Shown here: positions 44,690-54,698 of the stretch, piece after piece
How positions within the stretch are numbered: position 1 is the first letter of the stretch
How the letters are laid out: each line of letters opens with the position of its first letter
NCBI GenBank assembly: GCA_033977485.1
Contig: CM066994.1
Span: 30,305,637-30,369,636, forward strand
DNA length: 64,000 nucleotides
Source of the DNA: Hydrangea macrophylla
Taxonomy: Eukaryota; Streptophyta; Magnoliopsida; Cornales; Hydrangeaceae
Reading direction: 5' to 3'
The notes under the pieces: model-generated
The model's input: only the letters and a program-made list of their open reading frames with translations
What the model was told of the DNA's origin: nothing
Database searches by the model: none
Program-made: the position numbers and the translations under genes

Positions 44690-45010
44690 CCTCTAAATTG
44701 TGGTCACAAAGACCACTCAAGAATATGCATGAGTATGATTATTTTTGGAAAGAGGACTTTAGTTCGCTCTTAATTTCAAATTTTGTCAATATTTCCTTCA
44801 TGACGATCCTTGAGTTTATCCCGGCCCCGTTCGGCAGCGACGACGTCCCTAGCCACCTGCACACTCCCCCCTTCATTGGACAGATCTTTCTCTCTTCTCG
44901 TACATGTACCCTGACGATCTGTCTAATTTCTTGGCGCAGGGACAGGCAGCTTATCAGGGTGCATTTCCAGCTCCACCACCGCCTATCAATAACCAATATA
45001 ATTCAGTAAT
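44690..45010. other. Unrecognised possible exon-like segment in unit 1
   Basis: One plus-strand frame reads MYPDDLSNFLAQGQAAYQGA then FPAPPPPINNQYN, with protein-like composition, near 44905-45005. I cannot assign it to a family. It is repeated in unit 2 at +4254. It may be another captured gene piece or chance. Confidence 0.3.
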
Positions 45011-45091
45011 TGTCAAATGTGATTAGTAACACTCAAAAGATGGTGACTGATTTGAGGACAATATTAGAAGAGTAGTACAAGGAAGAGTAGT

Positions 45092-45208
45092 GCTGATTTT
45101 GATGGTATTGAGCACTTGACTTTAGTTATTGGTGGTGAGATTGCATAAACCTTTGACAATCCAGAATCAGTTAAGCTTGGGCACTACAAGCTCATTGAGG
45201 AAATTATA
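45092..45208 (+). pseudogene. CCT2 (TCP-1 beta chaperonin) fragment
   Basis: The plus strand reads ADFDGIEHLTLVIGGEIA, a TAA stop, then [20 protein letters not shown]. This matches the conserved CCT-beta stretch [30 protein letters not shown] of the cytosolic chaperonin that folds actin and tubulin. Only 39 codons remain, with an in-frame stop. The following sequence is unrelated, with 'gacatgtcgga' repeats. Identical copy in unit 2 at 49346-49462. Confidence 0.8.
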
Positions 45209-45910
45209 ACAAGGGACATGATAACTTATGCCTTCAAGAAAAATATCCATGGGACGTGTCGGAGGCACACGCAAGGACATGTCGGAGACACGAGTGCGAC
45301 ATGCTGACTTTACATGCATTTTTTAATAATATTTTGATATTACCTAATACACACAATTTAAAAATATATATATTGAATAACAATGGAACGTGCCAGATGC
45401 AAGCACAAATTTTTAAAAATTTAGAACGGGACGTACCAAAGGCACATGTAATATTTTTAAAGATTAGAAAATGACGAAAGGACATGTCGAATGTATGCAC
45501 ATTTTTTTAAAAAAAATTAAAAGGGATCATAAACAATTGGTCATGATACCACATGAGGCAACAACTTCTGCCAGCAAGTAGCTGCCTACTTCAGAAGGTA
45601 GGTGCCTGAAACACAGGCGTGAAGTAGATGGCTAAATAGAGTAGAGGCCTAAAACAGAGAGTAGATGCCTACTCATGGTAAGTGTTGGCCAAAAACAGTA
45701 CTTTAGAAAGAAAATATTAGCCGTTAAGCCAGTTCTTCTCATGGATTGTATACCATTTTATATGAGTAGAGACAGTATGAAGAGTGAAACAAATTCTACC
45801 ATTTCACATGGCATCAAATGTATATAGAGATAGATAGATATAGATTGGATGAACGCTTTTAGTTTTCTACCATATTTTTGTATTCTACAGATTTTTTTAT
45901 TATTCCTTCT

Positions 45911-48900
45911 AGAACCCTCTCGTGCTTGAACTTTGGCGGACTGTTGCGATTTCTTGTACTTGATGAACTTCGAATCCAAAGATTGCAATCTTCTCAAGCG
46001 CTGTTTTTGTCTGCTCGGAAGTCTAGAGAGATTGGAAATGTTAAAACAAGTGAAATCAAATTATAAAAATGATCTAATCACATGTTTAGACGTGATCATT
46101 CGCTACACAACTAATCTCAGGACTCATGCCTATCCTAAGCCCTAATGTTCCTTGCCAATTTATTTTGGACATTTAAGTGGAAATGAGTTCTCCATAGTAG
46201 TTCGCTCCTCCTCAACACGTCTATCCCTTGGGCTCAACTTCTCAGATGCGCCCGCAAATCTCTTGTTGGGTCTCTTTTTGGGTTTGACGCAACCAGTCTT
46301 CATAATCTTACCCAGTTGCTCATTCGCACCTCCATACATATCACTGTCAACATCTTTCTTTGGCCAGTACAGAGTAGAAAGCATTGGTTGAGGAGTAAAA
46401 AGCCCCTTATCATAGACATTGTACTGATCATTAGTGGAAAACCCATAATCCATTCCCAAAATGTAGCAAATGAGCACGTCCAAACATGTGATTGGATAAT
46501 TTTTAGAATTTGATTTCACTTGTTTTAACCTTTCCAATCTCTCTAGACATCCGAGCTGACGAAAACAGCACGTGAGAAGATAATCTAAGGTTGATTGCTG
46601 CCCAGCCTAAAATTTTCCCACACAATCTTCGGATTCGAAGATCATCAAGTACAAGCCATTGTAACAGTCGGCAAAATTTAATTCTAGTGCCAATGAGAGG
46701 ATTATTAGGATGGTGGAGATGCCCATAGACCCATTGGACCTGTCAAAGTTCAAACACAAGAAGGTTCCAAAGGCCTCTGGTTATCCACCCGTGCTGTTCA
46801 TGCACTCCCCCCCCCCCCCCCACCCCCACCCCGACCCGTGGCCATAAAGGACAAGCAAGATTAGAAAATCCCACCATGCATTTCAAACTGGGAAAACCCA
46901 AAAGGGTATATGATACCACTTGATAAACGTCGGGCGGTAGATGGTAGGGGGCTTCAGGACATACTGATTAATGATAATTTTTGCAAAGCTTTTGGAGGCT
47001 TTATATTTTGTGGAACAGAAGGCCCGAGAGGCTGTTGCCACGCGCTCAAAGGTTCAGAAGGAGATGATGATGAAGGAGAAGGAAATAAAGGAGCAAGAGT
47101 TGCATGCTCTAGCTCATATGACTTCATTCCCGACGCAGACATGTTCAACAATTGGAGATGCTAGAGAGGCTGTTTCCACGCGCTCAAAGGTTCAGAAGGA
47201 GATGATGATGAAGGAGAAGGAAATAAAGGAGTAAGAGTTGCGTGCTCTAGCTCATATGACTTTATTCCTGACGCAGACATGTTCAACAATTGGAGATGCT
47301 ATAGATTCACACCAATCTCGGGGGAGAATCCTGCTATCGGGATACTTGGGAGTGAGAATACCGCTATCGCATCCACCTGGGAGGAGAATCCCACTATATA
47401 CCCAGGAGTGAGAATTCCGCTATCGGGATACCTCGGGAGAGAATCCCGCTATCAGAATACCCAGGAGTGAGAATCCCGCAATCGGGATACCTGGGTGGAG
47501 AATCCCACTCATGGGATACTTGGGAGTGAGAATACCGCTATTGGGATATTTGAGGGAAGAATTATATATGTTGAGTGATACTTGAAGCATTAACATTTGG
47601 GCCTTCTCTTGTCTTGGGAAAGAGAAAGCCTCGATTCCTCTAAGTTTCATAAAAAAGAGAATTTATCTAAACCAGATAACAAAGAGAATCATAGAATTTA
47701 AAATTTGAGAGAGAGAACTATTAATAGGGCATAACCTGCAATCAAAGGAGTGTTGGTGAATGTTCCTTATCCTGGCATAGTGTTTTTGAACTCAAAGTAG
47801 TCATTGCAATCTTCATCAAGTCTGACTTGAAGTTATCTGCATTGGCCAGTAATCAAAGTATTATCCTTGTTACAATGCAAGAAAGACATGACCCATATCA
47901 ACACCAGAGAAATGGGGTGTCCGCCCAAGAAGGCCCGAGAGGTTGTTGCCATGCGCTCAAAGGTTCAGAAAGAGATGATGGCGAAGGAGAAGGAAAGAAA
48001 GGAGCAAGAGTTGCGTGCTCTAGCTCAAAAGGCAAGATCGGAGAAAACTGGTGCTACACCTGCAGTTGCAGAGTGCCTTCTGACAAAAATATAATGTGTG
48101 ACGATGGTATGAGGGTGGATTACGAGCGTGCTAAAGAGAGGGATGCCCGAGGGAGACAAAGGAGGACAGGGAAGAGCGGTTACAGAGAGAGGGAATTCAT
48201 GAGGAGCCGTACTAAGTGAGGGAGAGAGAGAAGGTTGGAGGCCAAAGATGATGCAATGGGGAAAACCCATAATCCATTCCCTTCTCTTGGATGAATAATC
48301 TTTGATCGTACACAACTTCTATGCCCTTTCCTGCTCCTGCAGAGGCCATACCAAGAGAAACCTTTTCACTAATATCACGATCTCTGTCTCTAGTGATCTT
48401 ACTCTTCTTTCCCATTGCAACATCTTTGGCCTCCAACCTTCTCTCTCTCTCTCCCTCTCTCGATGCCATTCCTCATAAATTTTCTCTCTCTGCAACCACT
48501 CTTCCCTATCCTCCTTTGTCTCCCTTAGGGCATCCCTCTCTTTAGCACGCTCATAATCTACCCTCATATCATCGTCATGCGTCATATTTTTGTCAGAAGG
48601 ATGGGGAGGGGAGTGCATTGTCGGCACGTGTGGAGAACCAGAGGCCTTTGGAACCCTCTTGTGGTTGAACTTTGGCGGACTGTTGCGATTGCTTGTACTT
48701 GATGAACTTCGAATCCAAAGATTACAATCTTCTCAAGCGCTGTTTTCGTCTGCTCGGAAGTCTAGAGAGATTGGAAAGGTTAAAACAAGTAAAATCAAAT
48801 TTTTAAAATGATCCAATCACATGTTTAGACGTGATCATTCGCTACACACCTAATCTCAGGACTCATGCCTTTCCTAAGCCCTAATGATCCTTGCCTATTT

Positions 48901-50164
48901 ATTTTGGACATTTAAGTGGAAATGATTTCTCCATAGTAGTCGCCCTCTAAATTGTGGTCACAAAGACCACTCAAGAATATGCATGAGTATGATTATTTTT
49001 GGAAAGAGGACTTTAGTTCGCTCTTAATTTCAAATTTTGTCAATATTTCCTTCATGACGATCCTTGAGTTTATCCCGGCCCCGTTCGGCAGCGACGACGT
49101 CCCTAGCCACCTGCACACTCCCCCCTTCATTGGACAGATCTTTCTCTCTTCTCGTACATGTACCCTGACGATCTGTCTAATTTCTTGGCGCAGGGACAGG
49201 CAGCTTATCAGGGTGCATTTCCAGCTCCACCACCGCCTATCAATAACCAATATAATTCAGTAATTGTCAAATGTGATTAGTAACACTCAAAAGATGGTGA
49301 CTGATTTGAGGACAATATTAGAAGAGTAGTACAAGGAAGAGTAGTGCTGATTTTGATGGTATTGAGCACTTGACTTTAGTTATTGGTGGTGAGATTGCAT
49401 AAACCTTTGACAATCCAGAATCAGTTAAGCTTGGGCACTACAAGCTCATTGAGGAAATTATAACAAGGGACATGATAACTTATGCCTTCAAGAAAAATAT
49501 CCATGGGACATGTCGGAGGCACACGCAAGGACATGTCGGAGACACGAGTGCGACATGCTGACTTTACATGCATTTTTTAATAATATTTTGATATTACCTA
49601 ATACACACAATTTAAAAATATATATATTGAATAACAATGGAACGTGCCAGATGCAAGCACAAATTTTTAAAAATTTAGAACGGGACGTACCAAAGGCACA
49701 TGTAATATTTTTAAAGATTAGAAAATGACGAAAGGACATGTCGAATGTATGCACATTTTTTTAAAAAAAATTAAAAGGGATCATAAACAATTGGTCATGA
49801 TACCACATGAGGCAACAACTTCTGCCAGCAAGTAGCTGCCTACTTCAGAAGGTAGGTGCCTGAAACACAGGCGTGAAGTAGATGGCTAAATAGAGTAGAG
49901 GCCTAAAACAGAGAGTAGATGCCTACTCATGGTAAGTGTTGGCCAAAAACAGTACTTTAGAAAGAAAATATTAGCCGTTAAGCCAGTTCTTCTCATGGAT
50001 TGTATACCATTTTATATGAGTAGAGACAGTATGAAGAGTGAAACAAATTCTACCATTTCACATGGCATCAAATGTATATAGAGATAGATAGATATAGATT
50101 GGATGAACGCTTTTAGTTTTCTACCATATTTTTGTATTCTACAGATTTTTTTATTATTCCTTCT
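45911..50164 (+). repeat. Tandem duplication unit 2 (4.25 kb)
   Basis: Near-identical copy of 41649-45910, offset 4262 before and 4254 after the C-rich tract. It carries the same set of inverted and forward SKIP pieces, minisatellite and CCT2 fragment. The few differences include 'ataatg(c/t)gtgac' near 43841/48095 and a stop in the second KAREAV copy near 47232. Confidence 0.92.
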
Positions 50165-50450
50165 AGTATTGAATTTTAGAGTAGAGGCCTAAAACAGAGA
50201 GTAGATGCCTACTCATGGTAAGTGTTGGCCAAAAACAGTACTTAAAAAAGAAAATATTAGCCGTTAAGCCAGTTCTTCTCATGGATTGTATACCATTTTA
50301 CATGAGTAGAGATAGTATGAAGAGTGAAACAAATTCTACCATTTCACATGGCGTCAAATGTATATAGAGATACATAGATATAGATTGGATGAACGCTTTT
50401 AGTTTTCTACCATATTTTTGTATTCTACAGACTTTTTTATTATTCCTTCT
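50165..50450 (+). repeat. Partial third copy of the duplication unit
   Basis: About 275 bp from 'gagtagaggcctaaaacaga' to 'ttattattccttct' repeats the last part of units 1 and 2 (about 45641-45910 and 49893-50164) with more differences. The tandem array therefore had at least one earlier round. Confidence 0.85.
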
Positions 50451-50670
50451 TGGATTGAATTTCAGCCATTATTATAGCAGTAGATACACGGGAGAGAGAG
50501 AGAGAGACAATAAAAGGGAAGAGGAGAGAAGAGACAAGGTGGCAAAAGGAAGAGATGATAGAATCCTGAAGCAAAAACTGCCTCCACAACCAGTTTTCCT
50601 ATGTGGCAACCTCAAAATTGAAGCTGTTACAAATGATAATATTCTCTCTCTCTCTCTCTCACAAACTTTA

Positions 50671-50721
<51 letters not shown>

Positions 50722-51430
50722 CTGATAGAGTCTTGCACTACTCTCTCTCAAACTCTGTTCCTCTCTCTCATACTTAAAAGACTTTTCCACTACTGGATAC
50801 ATTCTTTACCCTTCTCCTCTACCCATCGGCTCCTCCTCTCCCAGATTTATTGCTGCCTTCTCCACTCCCTAATTGATTTGCTCAAATCAGGAGCAAGTTG
50901 GTAACTTGCATCTTTTCCAATTGATGGAAAAGAGCTCAACAATATAGAGGCCCTGGACATCTGGCCTTGTATTTTTGTGACATGTATTTCAAGAAGTGCC
51001 ATAAAAAATAACAAAATAATAAAAAAATTCCTAAATTTGTTTTCATGACTTGAAACTGGAAAGTGAATTTTTTTTTTTTTTGGACACATTGATTGATGTT
51101 GCTAATTCTTTAACTTGACATGATGAATAGAAAATATGTGTGTTCATCATTCACTGACCTTAGCATTCTATTATTTTCTTAACCACTTCCAATTTTAGAG
51201 ATGTTAATTTGAATCTAGCTCATAATTTGTTTTAGTTTCCAAGGATAGTTTAGGGGGAGCGAGGAGGTGTGTTAGAAGGGGCAACCGATCTTTCAGCCTC
51301 CAAAGTTCATTAAATTTTGAGGGTGCTCATGAAATTTTCATAATTATATTTTATCATGAGATTTTTTAGTATTTTATATTTAGGTCACTTGTAACTTATG
51401 TTTATTTAGTGTCATCAACTACATATATAT
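50451..51430. other. Intergenic DNA
   Basis: Holds GA and CT microsatellites (50495-50510, 50643-50765) and a T run at about 51068-51080. The open frame across the CT tract is a translation of the repeat. No gene is supported. Confidence 0.6.
50643..50718. repeat. (CT)n microsatellite
   Basis: Two perfect CT runs (about 50644-50660 and 50673-50718) separated by a short spacer. Confidence 0.95.
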
Positions 51431-52045
51431 TGATGATGCCTAAAACTGGTAAGAAAGGTTTAAAGAGAAAATAAGACAAGAATTTGTATGTGGTTCGGTC
51501 CCGTTAACGAGGTGACTTACATCCACGGTTGCGTCTGTGCGCTCTCACTAGCAGATCACCGGCGGGCCTGGTGAGCCAGCAAAGGTGGGCGGCACTACCA
51601 GTAATACCGGCCGGGTGTATGGGTATTGATGGCGAGTTCTCTGTTGAATGCTTGTAAGCTTAGAGAATAGTTGGCGAATTGGAATTCGTATATCCGTAAA
51701 CAGGGTAGGTGGGATCTTTTATAGATGCAAGAGTCCACCCTTACATGGTAAGTTGCTAGGATTAGGAAGCCTAATCTAATCACAATAGATTGGCATGATC
51801 TTAGGAGAGTTTCCTAAGTGGTTTAGGAAACTGCCATATCTCCTTTCGCAGACTTGTAGCAGATTTAGGAAACTGCCGGACAGGTCGGGATCGCGGGACA
51901 CCACGACCATCATACCCGGCCTGCTGTCGCGAACCGCCCGGTCTGAGAAAACACCTCGGGAATGCTTGGCTGTGGGCGCCCTTACCGGAATGATCGGTAC
52001 CTCTCGGTGACATGGCGGACTGGCAAGATTATTTTGGACATATCA
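51431..52045. mobile_element. Probable solo LTR (615 bp)
   Basis: Starts TGATGATGCC and ends GGACATATCA, flanked on both sides by TATAT (51426-51430 and 52046-52050). It contains 'tgtggttcggtcccgttaac' and 'acttacatccacgg', wording common in plant LTRs. It is more GC-rich than its surroundings. No internal region or second LTR is nearby. The AT-rich target duplication is low complexity, so the exact ends are uncertain. Confidence 0.55.
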
Positions 52046-52558
52046 TATATTGATGTACATGTATATAAAAATCAAGAGCAAAGGCCCCTAGAATTTTGAA
52101 AATTACACTTTTTGTGCTAGAATTTTTTGAGTTTTAGAAATAGGCCCCCCTAGAATTTTGAAAGACACCGTACAATATTTTAATTAGTTTCACAAATAGA
52201 CTCATACTATAAGTAGACCCAAAAAAACTTCAAATTATGTATAAGTAGACCCTAAAAAATTACCAATAATCGGGGGGCTTGCCCCATACCCCTGTAAAGC
52301 GGCCTCTATTTTAGTAGTTCGTCTCGGGCCTCCAAATACTTGGGGCCGGCCCCAATTGATTGGTCTTTCCAAAACCAAACAATGGATTCTATATCTAATA
52401 TGTATTCCATTCAGATTCTTGACAGATTAATTACCCATAGAATGATTCTTGGTTATCATAAATTCAGAATCCAGCTAAAATATTCCTTGAGTTTTTAAGG
52501 ATCAAAAGTGAGCTTCTAAAATGGCCCCTCCTATGCATATTCACACACTTTTTTACAT
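52046..52558. other. Intergenic DNA
   Basis: AT-rich, with a repeated phrase 'cctagaattttgaaa' near 52088 and 52150. Nothing else recognised. Confidence 0.5.
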
Positions 52559-52567
52559 GCGCCTATA

Positions 52568-52739
52568 GAGTAATGCTACAGACACAACACATTGCACAAC
52601 CCAAAGCCAACAGGGCTTCAAATGCTTTGTACCCTGTGCTGTTTGAATTTTTCACACTTTTCTATGCTCCACTTACACAACACAGGGTACAAGCATTTAA
52701 AGCCCTGTTGTGCAATGTGTTAGGTCTGTAGCATTACTC
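52568..52739. mobile_element. Mutator-type MITE with 9-bp target duplication
   Basis: A 172-bp hairpin element with perfect terminal inverted repeats GAGTAATGCTACAGAC / GTCTGTAGCATTACTC. The arms extend imperfectly to about 70 bp and leave a short loop. The 9-bp direct repeat GCGCCTATA flanks it at 52559-52567 and 52740-52748. A 9-bp duplication is the hallmark of Mutator-like transposition. It has no coding capacity. Confidence 0.88.
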
Positions 52740-52948
52740 GCGCCTATAACTATTTTTCCTAGAACTTAAACTAAAATTACCAAATAAACTATAAAATTTT
52801 GCTAGCAAAATCTATAGGAGGGGAATTACTAGTCCTTGCTTATATGGATAAAATTTTCTCTTGTTTGCTTCTTAATTTAACAAGATTCAGTAAACAACAG
52901 TACTTTGGGCTTAATGGGCTATATGTAAGGTTATTTAACTACATTTGG

Positions 52949-53241
52949 CTTATTACATTTTACACTCTCTTAGTTTGTCCTTTGTTTCAATTTGGTCCAT
53001 GTAGCTTAGAAAGTGTCATTTTAGTCCCTATAATTTCATAAGTGTGTCATTATAGTCCTTCAAACACTTTTTGTGACAAACTTTTTACTTTCAATGACAA
53101 AATTGTTCGTCACTAAAAGGCTTTTTGGACTTATTTGACACACTTATGAAATTACAGAGATCAAAAAGTGACACATTCTAAATTACAGGGACCAAACTGA
53201 CACATGTGACAAACTACAAGGGTGTAAAATGTATTTAACCC
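52949..53241. mobile_element. Hairpin MITE-like element (long inverted repeat)
   Basis: Left arm about 52954-53050 ('tacattttacac' to 'cataagtgtgtca') pairs with right arm about 53131-53233 ('tgacacacttatg' to 'gtgtaaaatgta'), with about 80 bp between. CATTTGG flanks both sides (52942-52948 and 53242-53248), a possible 7-8-bp target duplication as in hAT elements. The extreme ends do not pair well, so family and borders are uncertain. Confidence 0.6.
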
Positions 53242-53820
53242 CATTTGGTATAAGTTAATTCCTTTTTTTTTGGTGGGGGAATAGACATAAGAGTATAAAG
53301 TTTAGACTTAAAATTGAATTCTAAAATTGAGAAAAAAATTTGGAGACCCAAAGCACTGTAAGTGCAAAATTAATGGAAAAAATAAGTAGTTGGACTGTTA
53401 TTTGAACGGGGCTTGGGACCTCTTTTTTCTATTTATTTTAAAAAAATATATAATTATTTTTAAGTGCAAAACGACTTAATGCAATGTTCAGATTGTTCTC
53501 CACCAATCTGAAGCCGTCACTTTCCAATTTTTTGGGGGAATTTAGATTTAGATAGAGATGTCATTAATTGTTCTCTACCAATCACGTATTTTTTTTTGCT
53601 TTTAAAATATTTTTAAACAAATTTTATACGTAACAAACTAATTGGATAATCACTATTAGTCCTATGAGTGAGGAGTAAGCTACCTTTCCATACCCACCCA
53701 TAAGTATATATATGCGTACACCATAAACTCCGCCATATATCCTTTGTGAGAGTAAATCATATTGAAGAAAGAGATCGAAAGATACCAATTTGTGAAGTTC
53801 AACAGTACGAACATTCATAA
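53242..53820. other. Intergenic and upstream region of the NAC-like gene
   Basis: AT-rich. The TATA-like stretch 'gtatatatatgcg' at about 53703-53715 lies about 110 bases before the NAC start and could be its core promoter. The short leader that follows is A-rich. Confidence 0.4.
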
Positions 53821-54279
53821 ATGGAGAAAGGCATACCAGCAGGATTTCACTTTGAGCCAACGGACCAAGAGTTAATCACTCATTATCTCAATCTCAAGAA
53901 ACCGGGTGAAGCTCTGTCGTCGAGTTGTCCAGTGATCGAGCGCGACGTTTATTCGTCTGAGCCATGGAATATCTTCAACATTCAAGGAGACCCATGGGAG
54001 ATGGTGAATACCAATGACAAATCCGATAAGAAAAGTGCTGAATATGTAATCCATGTCATAACCCCATTGAAGATGGTTAGCACAAATCGCATCTCTAGAA
54101 CCGCGGGGTGTGGGACATGGAAAGGGCAAACAACCGGCAAAAAAATTATGAATCAAAACGACGAGGTTATAGGTTTTAAGAAGATGTTGGTTTTCGAAAC
54201 AAAGAAGGAAAAGAGAGTGGTAAAAACGGTACACATTGGATCATGCATGAGCATTCACTAAAAGAGATAGTGGGTGCTG
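53821..54279 (+). pseudogene. NAC-like transcription factor gene, 5' part (interrupted)
   Basis: The frame opens with MEKGIPAGFHFEPTDQELIT, matching NAC subdomain A, followed by CPVIERDVYSSEPWNIF (subdomain B) and RTAGCGTWKGQTTGKKI (the divergent form of AGxGYWKATGKDK). NAC proteins are plant DNA-binding transcription factors. The classic YFF motif of subdomain C is replaced by YVIHVITPL. Near 54225 the frame is lost: the expected HWIMHEHSL is readable one frame over, consistent with loss of one A from an A run. The copia element then interrupts the gene at 54279/54280, and coding similarity resumes at 59122 (GDYVLCKIKRVELKK). The first Met fits NAC N termini. Two independent lesions make this a pseudogene. 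Confidence 0.85.
54275..54279. repeat. Target site duplication TGCTG (left copy)
   Basis: TGCTG precedes the copia element and recurs at 59122-59126. Removing the element and one copy restores the NAC frame GCT GGT GAT TAT GTT. Confidence 0.93.
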
Positions 54280-54477
54280 TGTTAGAATTAGTTTTATTAG
54301 CTTTAGGGTAGTTTAGTCTTTTCTTTGTATTAGGGTAATACTGTATACCTAGATATTCTATTATTATTGCCTCTTCTTTTTCATTGTATTCATTCAATCA
54401 GTTTTAGTGTTATGAAAAACTCTAGCTCTTTTTTCTCTTTCCCTTTGTTGTTTTCTTGATTATTTAATATATTCACA
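54280..54477 (+). repeat. Copia 5' LTR
   Basis: 198 bp with TG...CA ends, followed directly by the initiator-Met primer site at 54478-54492. Confidence 0.93.
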
Positions 54478-54698
54478 TGGTATCAGAGCAGGTTCGAATC
54501 TCATCCACGATTTTCGGATGATTTTGGTTCGTTGTTGGATTTCTCGCTGATTCAGATTCGGATTTGTATTTAGATCTCGCACTGCTTTGCGCTCGGTTTT
54601 GGATCTGTCTAATTCTGGTTCGTTTGTTTTCTGTTTTTGGATCTGTCTTTGATTTTGGGTTCGCTTGTTTTGTGTTATTTAATTGCTTCGTTTTCGTA

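Larger units (their letters stand above)
41649..45910 (+). repeat. Tandem duplication unit 1 (4.26 kb) of SKIP/CCT2 pseudogene fragments
   Basis: The 4262-bp unit starting 'agaaccctctcgtgcttgaa' is repeated at 45911-50164 with very few substitutions. An 8-bp shorter C-rich tract accounts for the length difference. Inside it are five SKIP-derived segments in both orientations, a minisatellite and a CCT2 fragment, listed separately. The unit start is itself partly repeated within the unit at about 44393-44690. No segment retains a full-length frame. Confidence 0.92.

Noticed and set aside
45180..45190. CACTA transposon end suggested by 'cactacaag'
   Set aside because: It lies inside the CCT2 fragment (codons for GHYK) and has no inverted partner.
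41649..50164. Functional SKIP gene
   Set aside because: Segments are out of order, in both orientations, frameshifted and missing most of the SNW core.
50389..50904. 171-residue open frame
   Set aside because: Its core is the Leu/Ser translation of the (CT)n microsatellite, and the start overlaps the partial third duplication copy.
54564..54698. 45-residue N-terminal extension of the copia polyprotein
   Set aside because: Hydrophobic, Phe/Cys-rich and unlike gag. The typical gag start MATERDDSLQ is at 54699.
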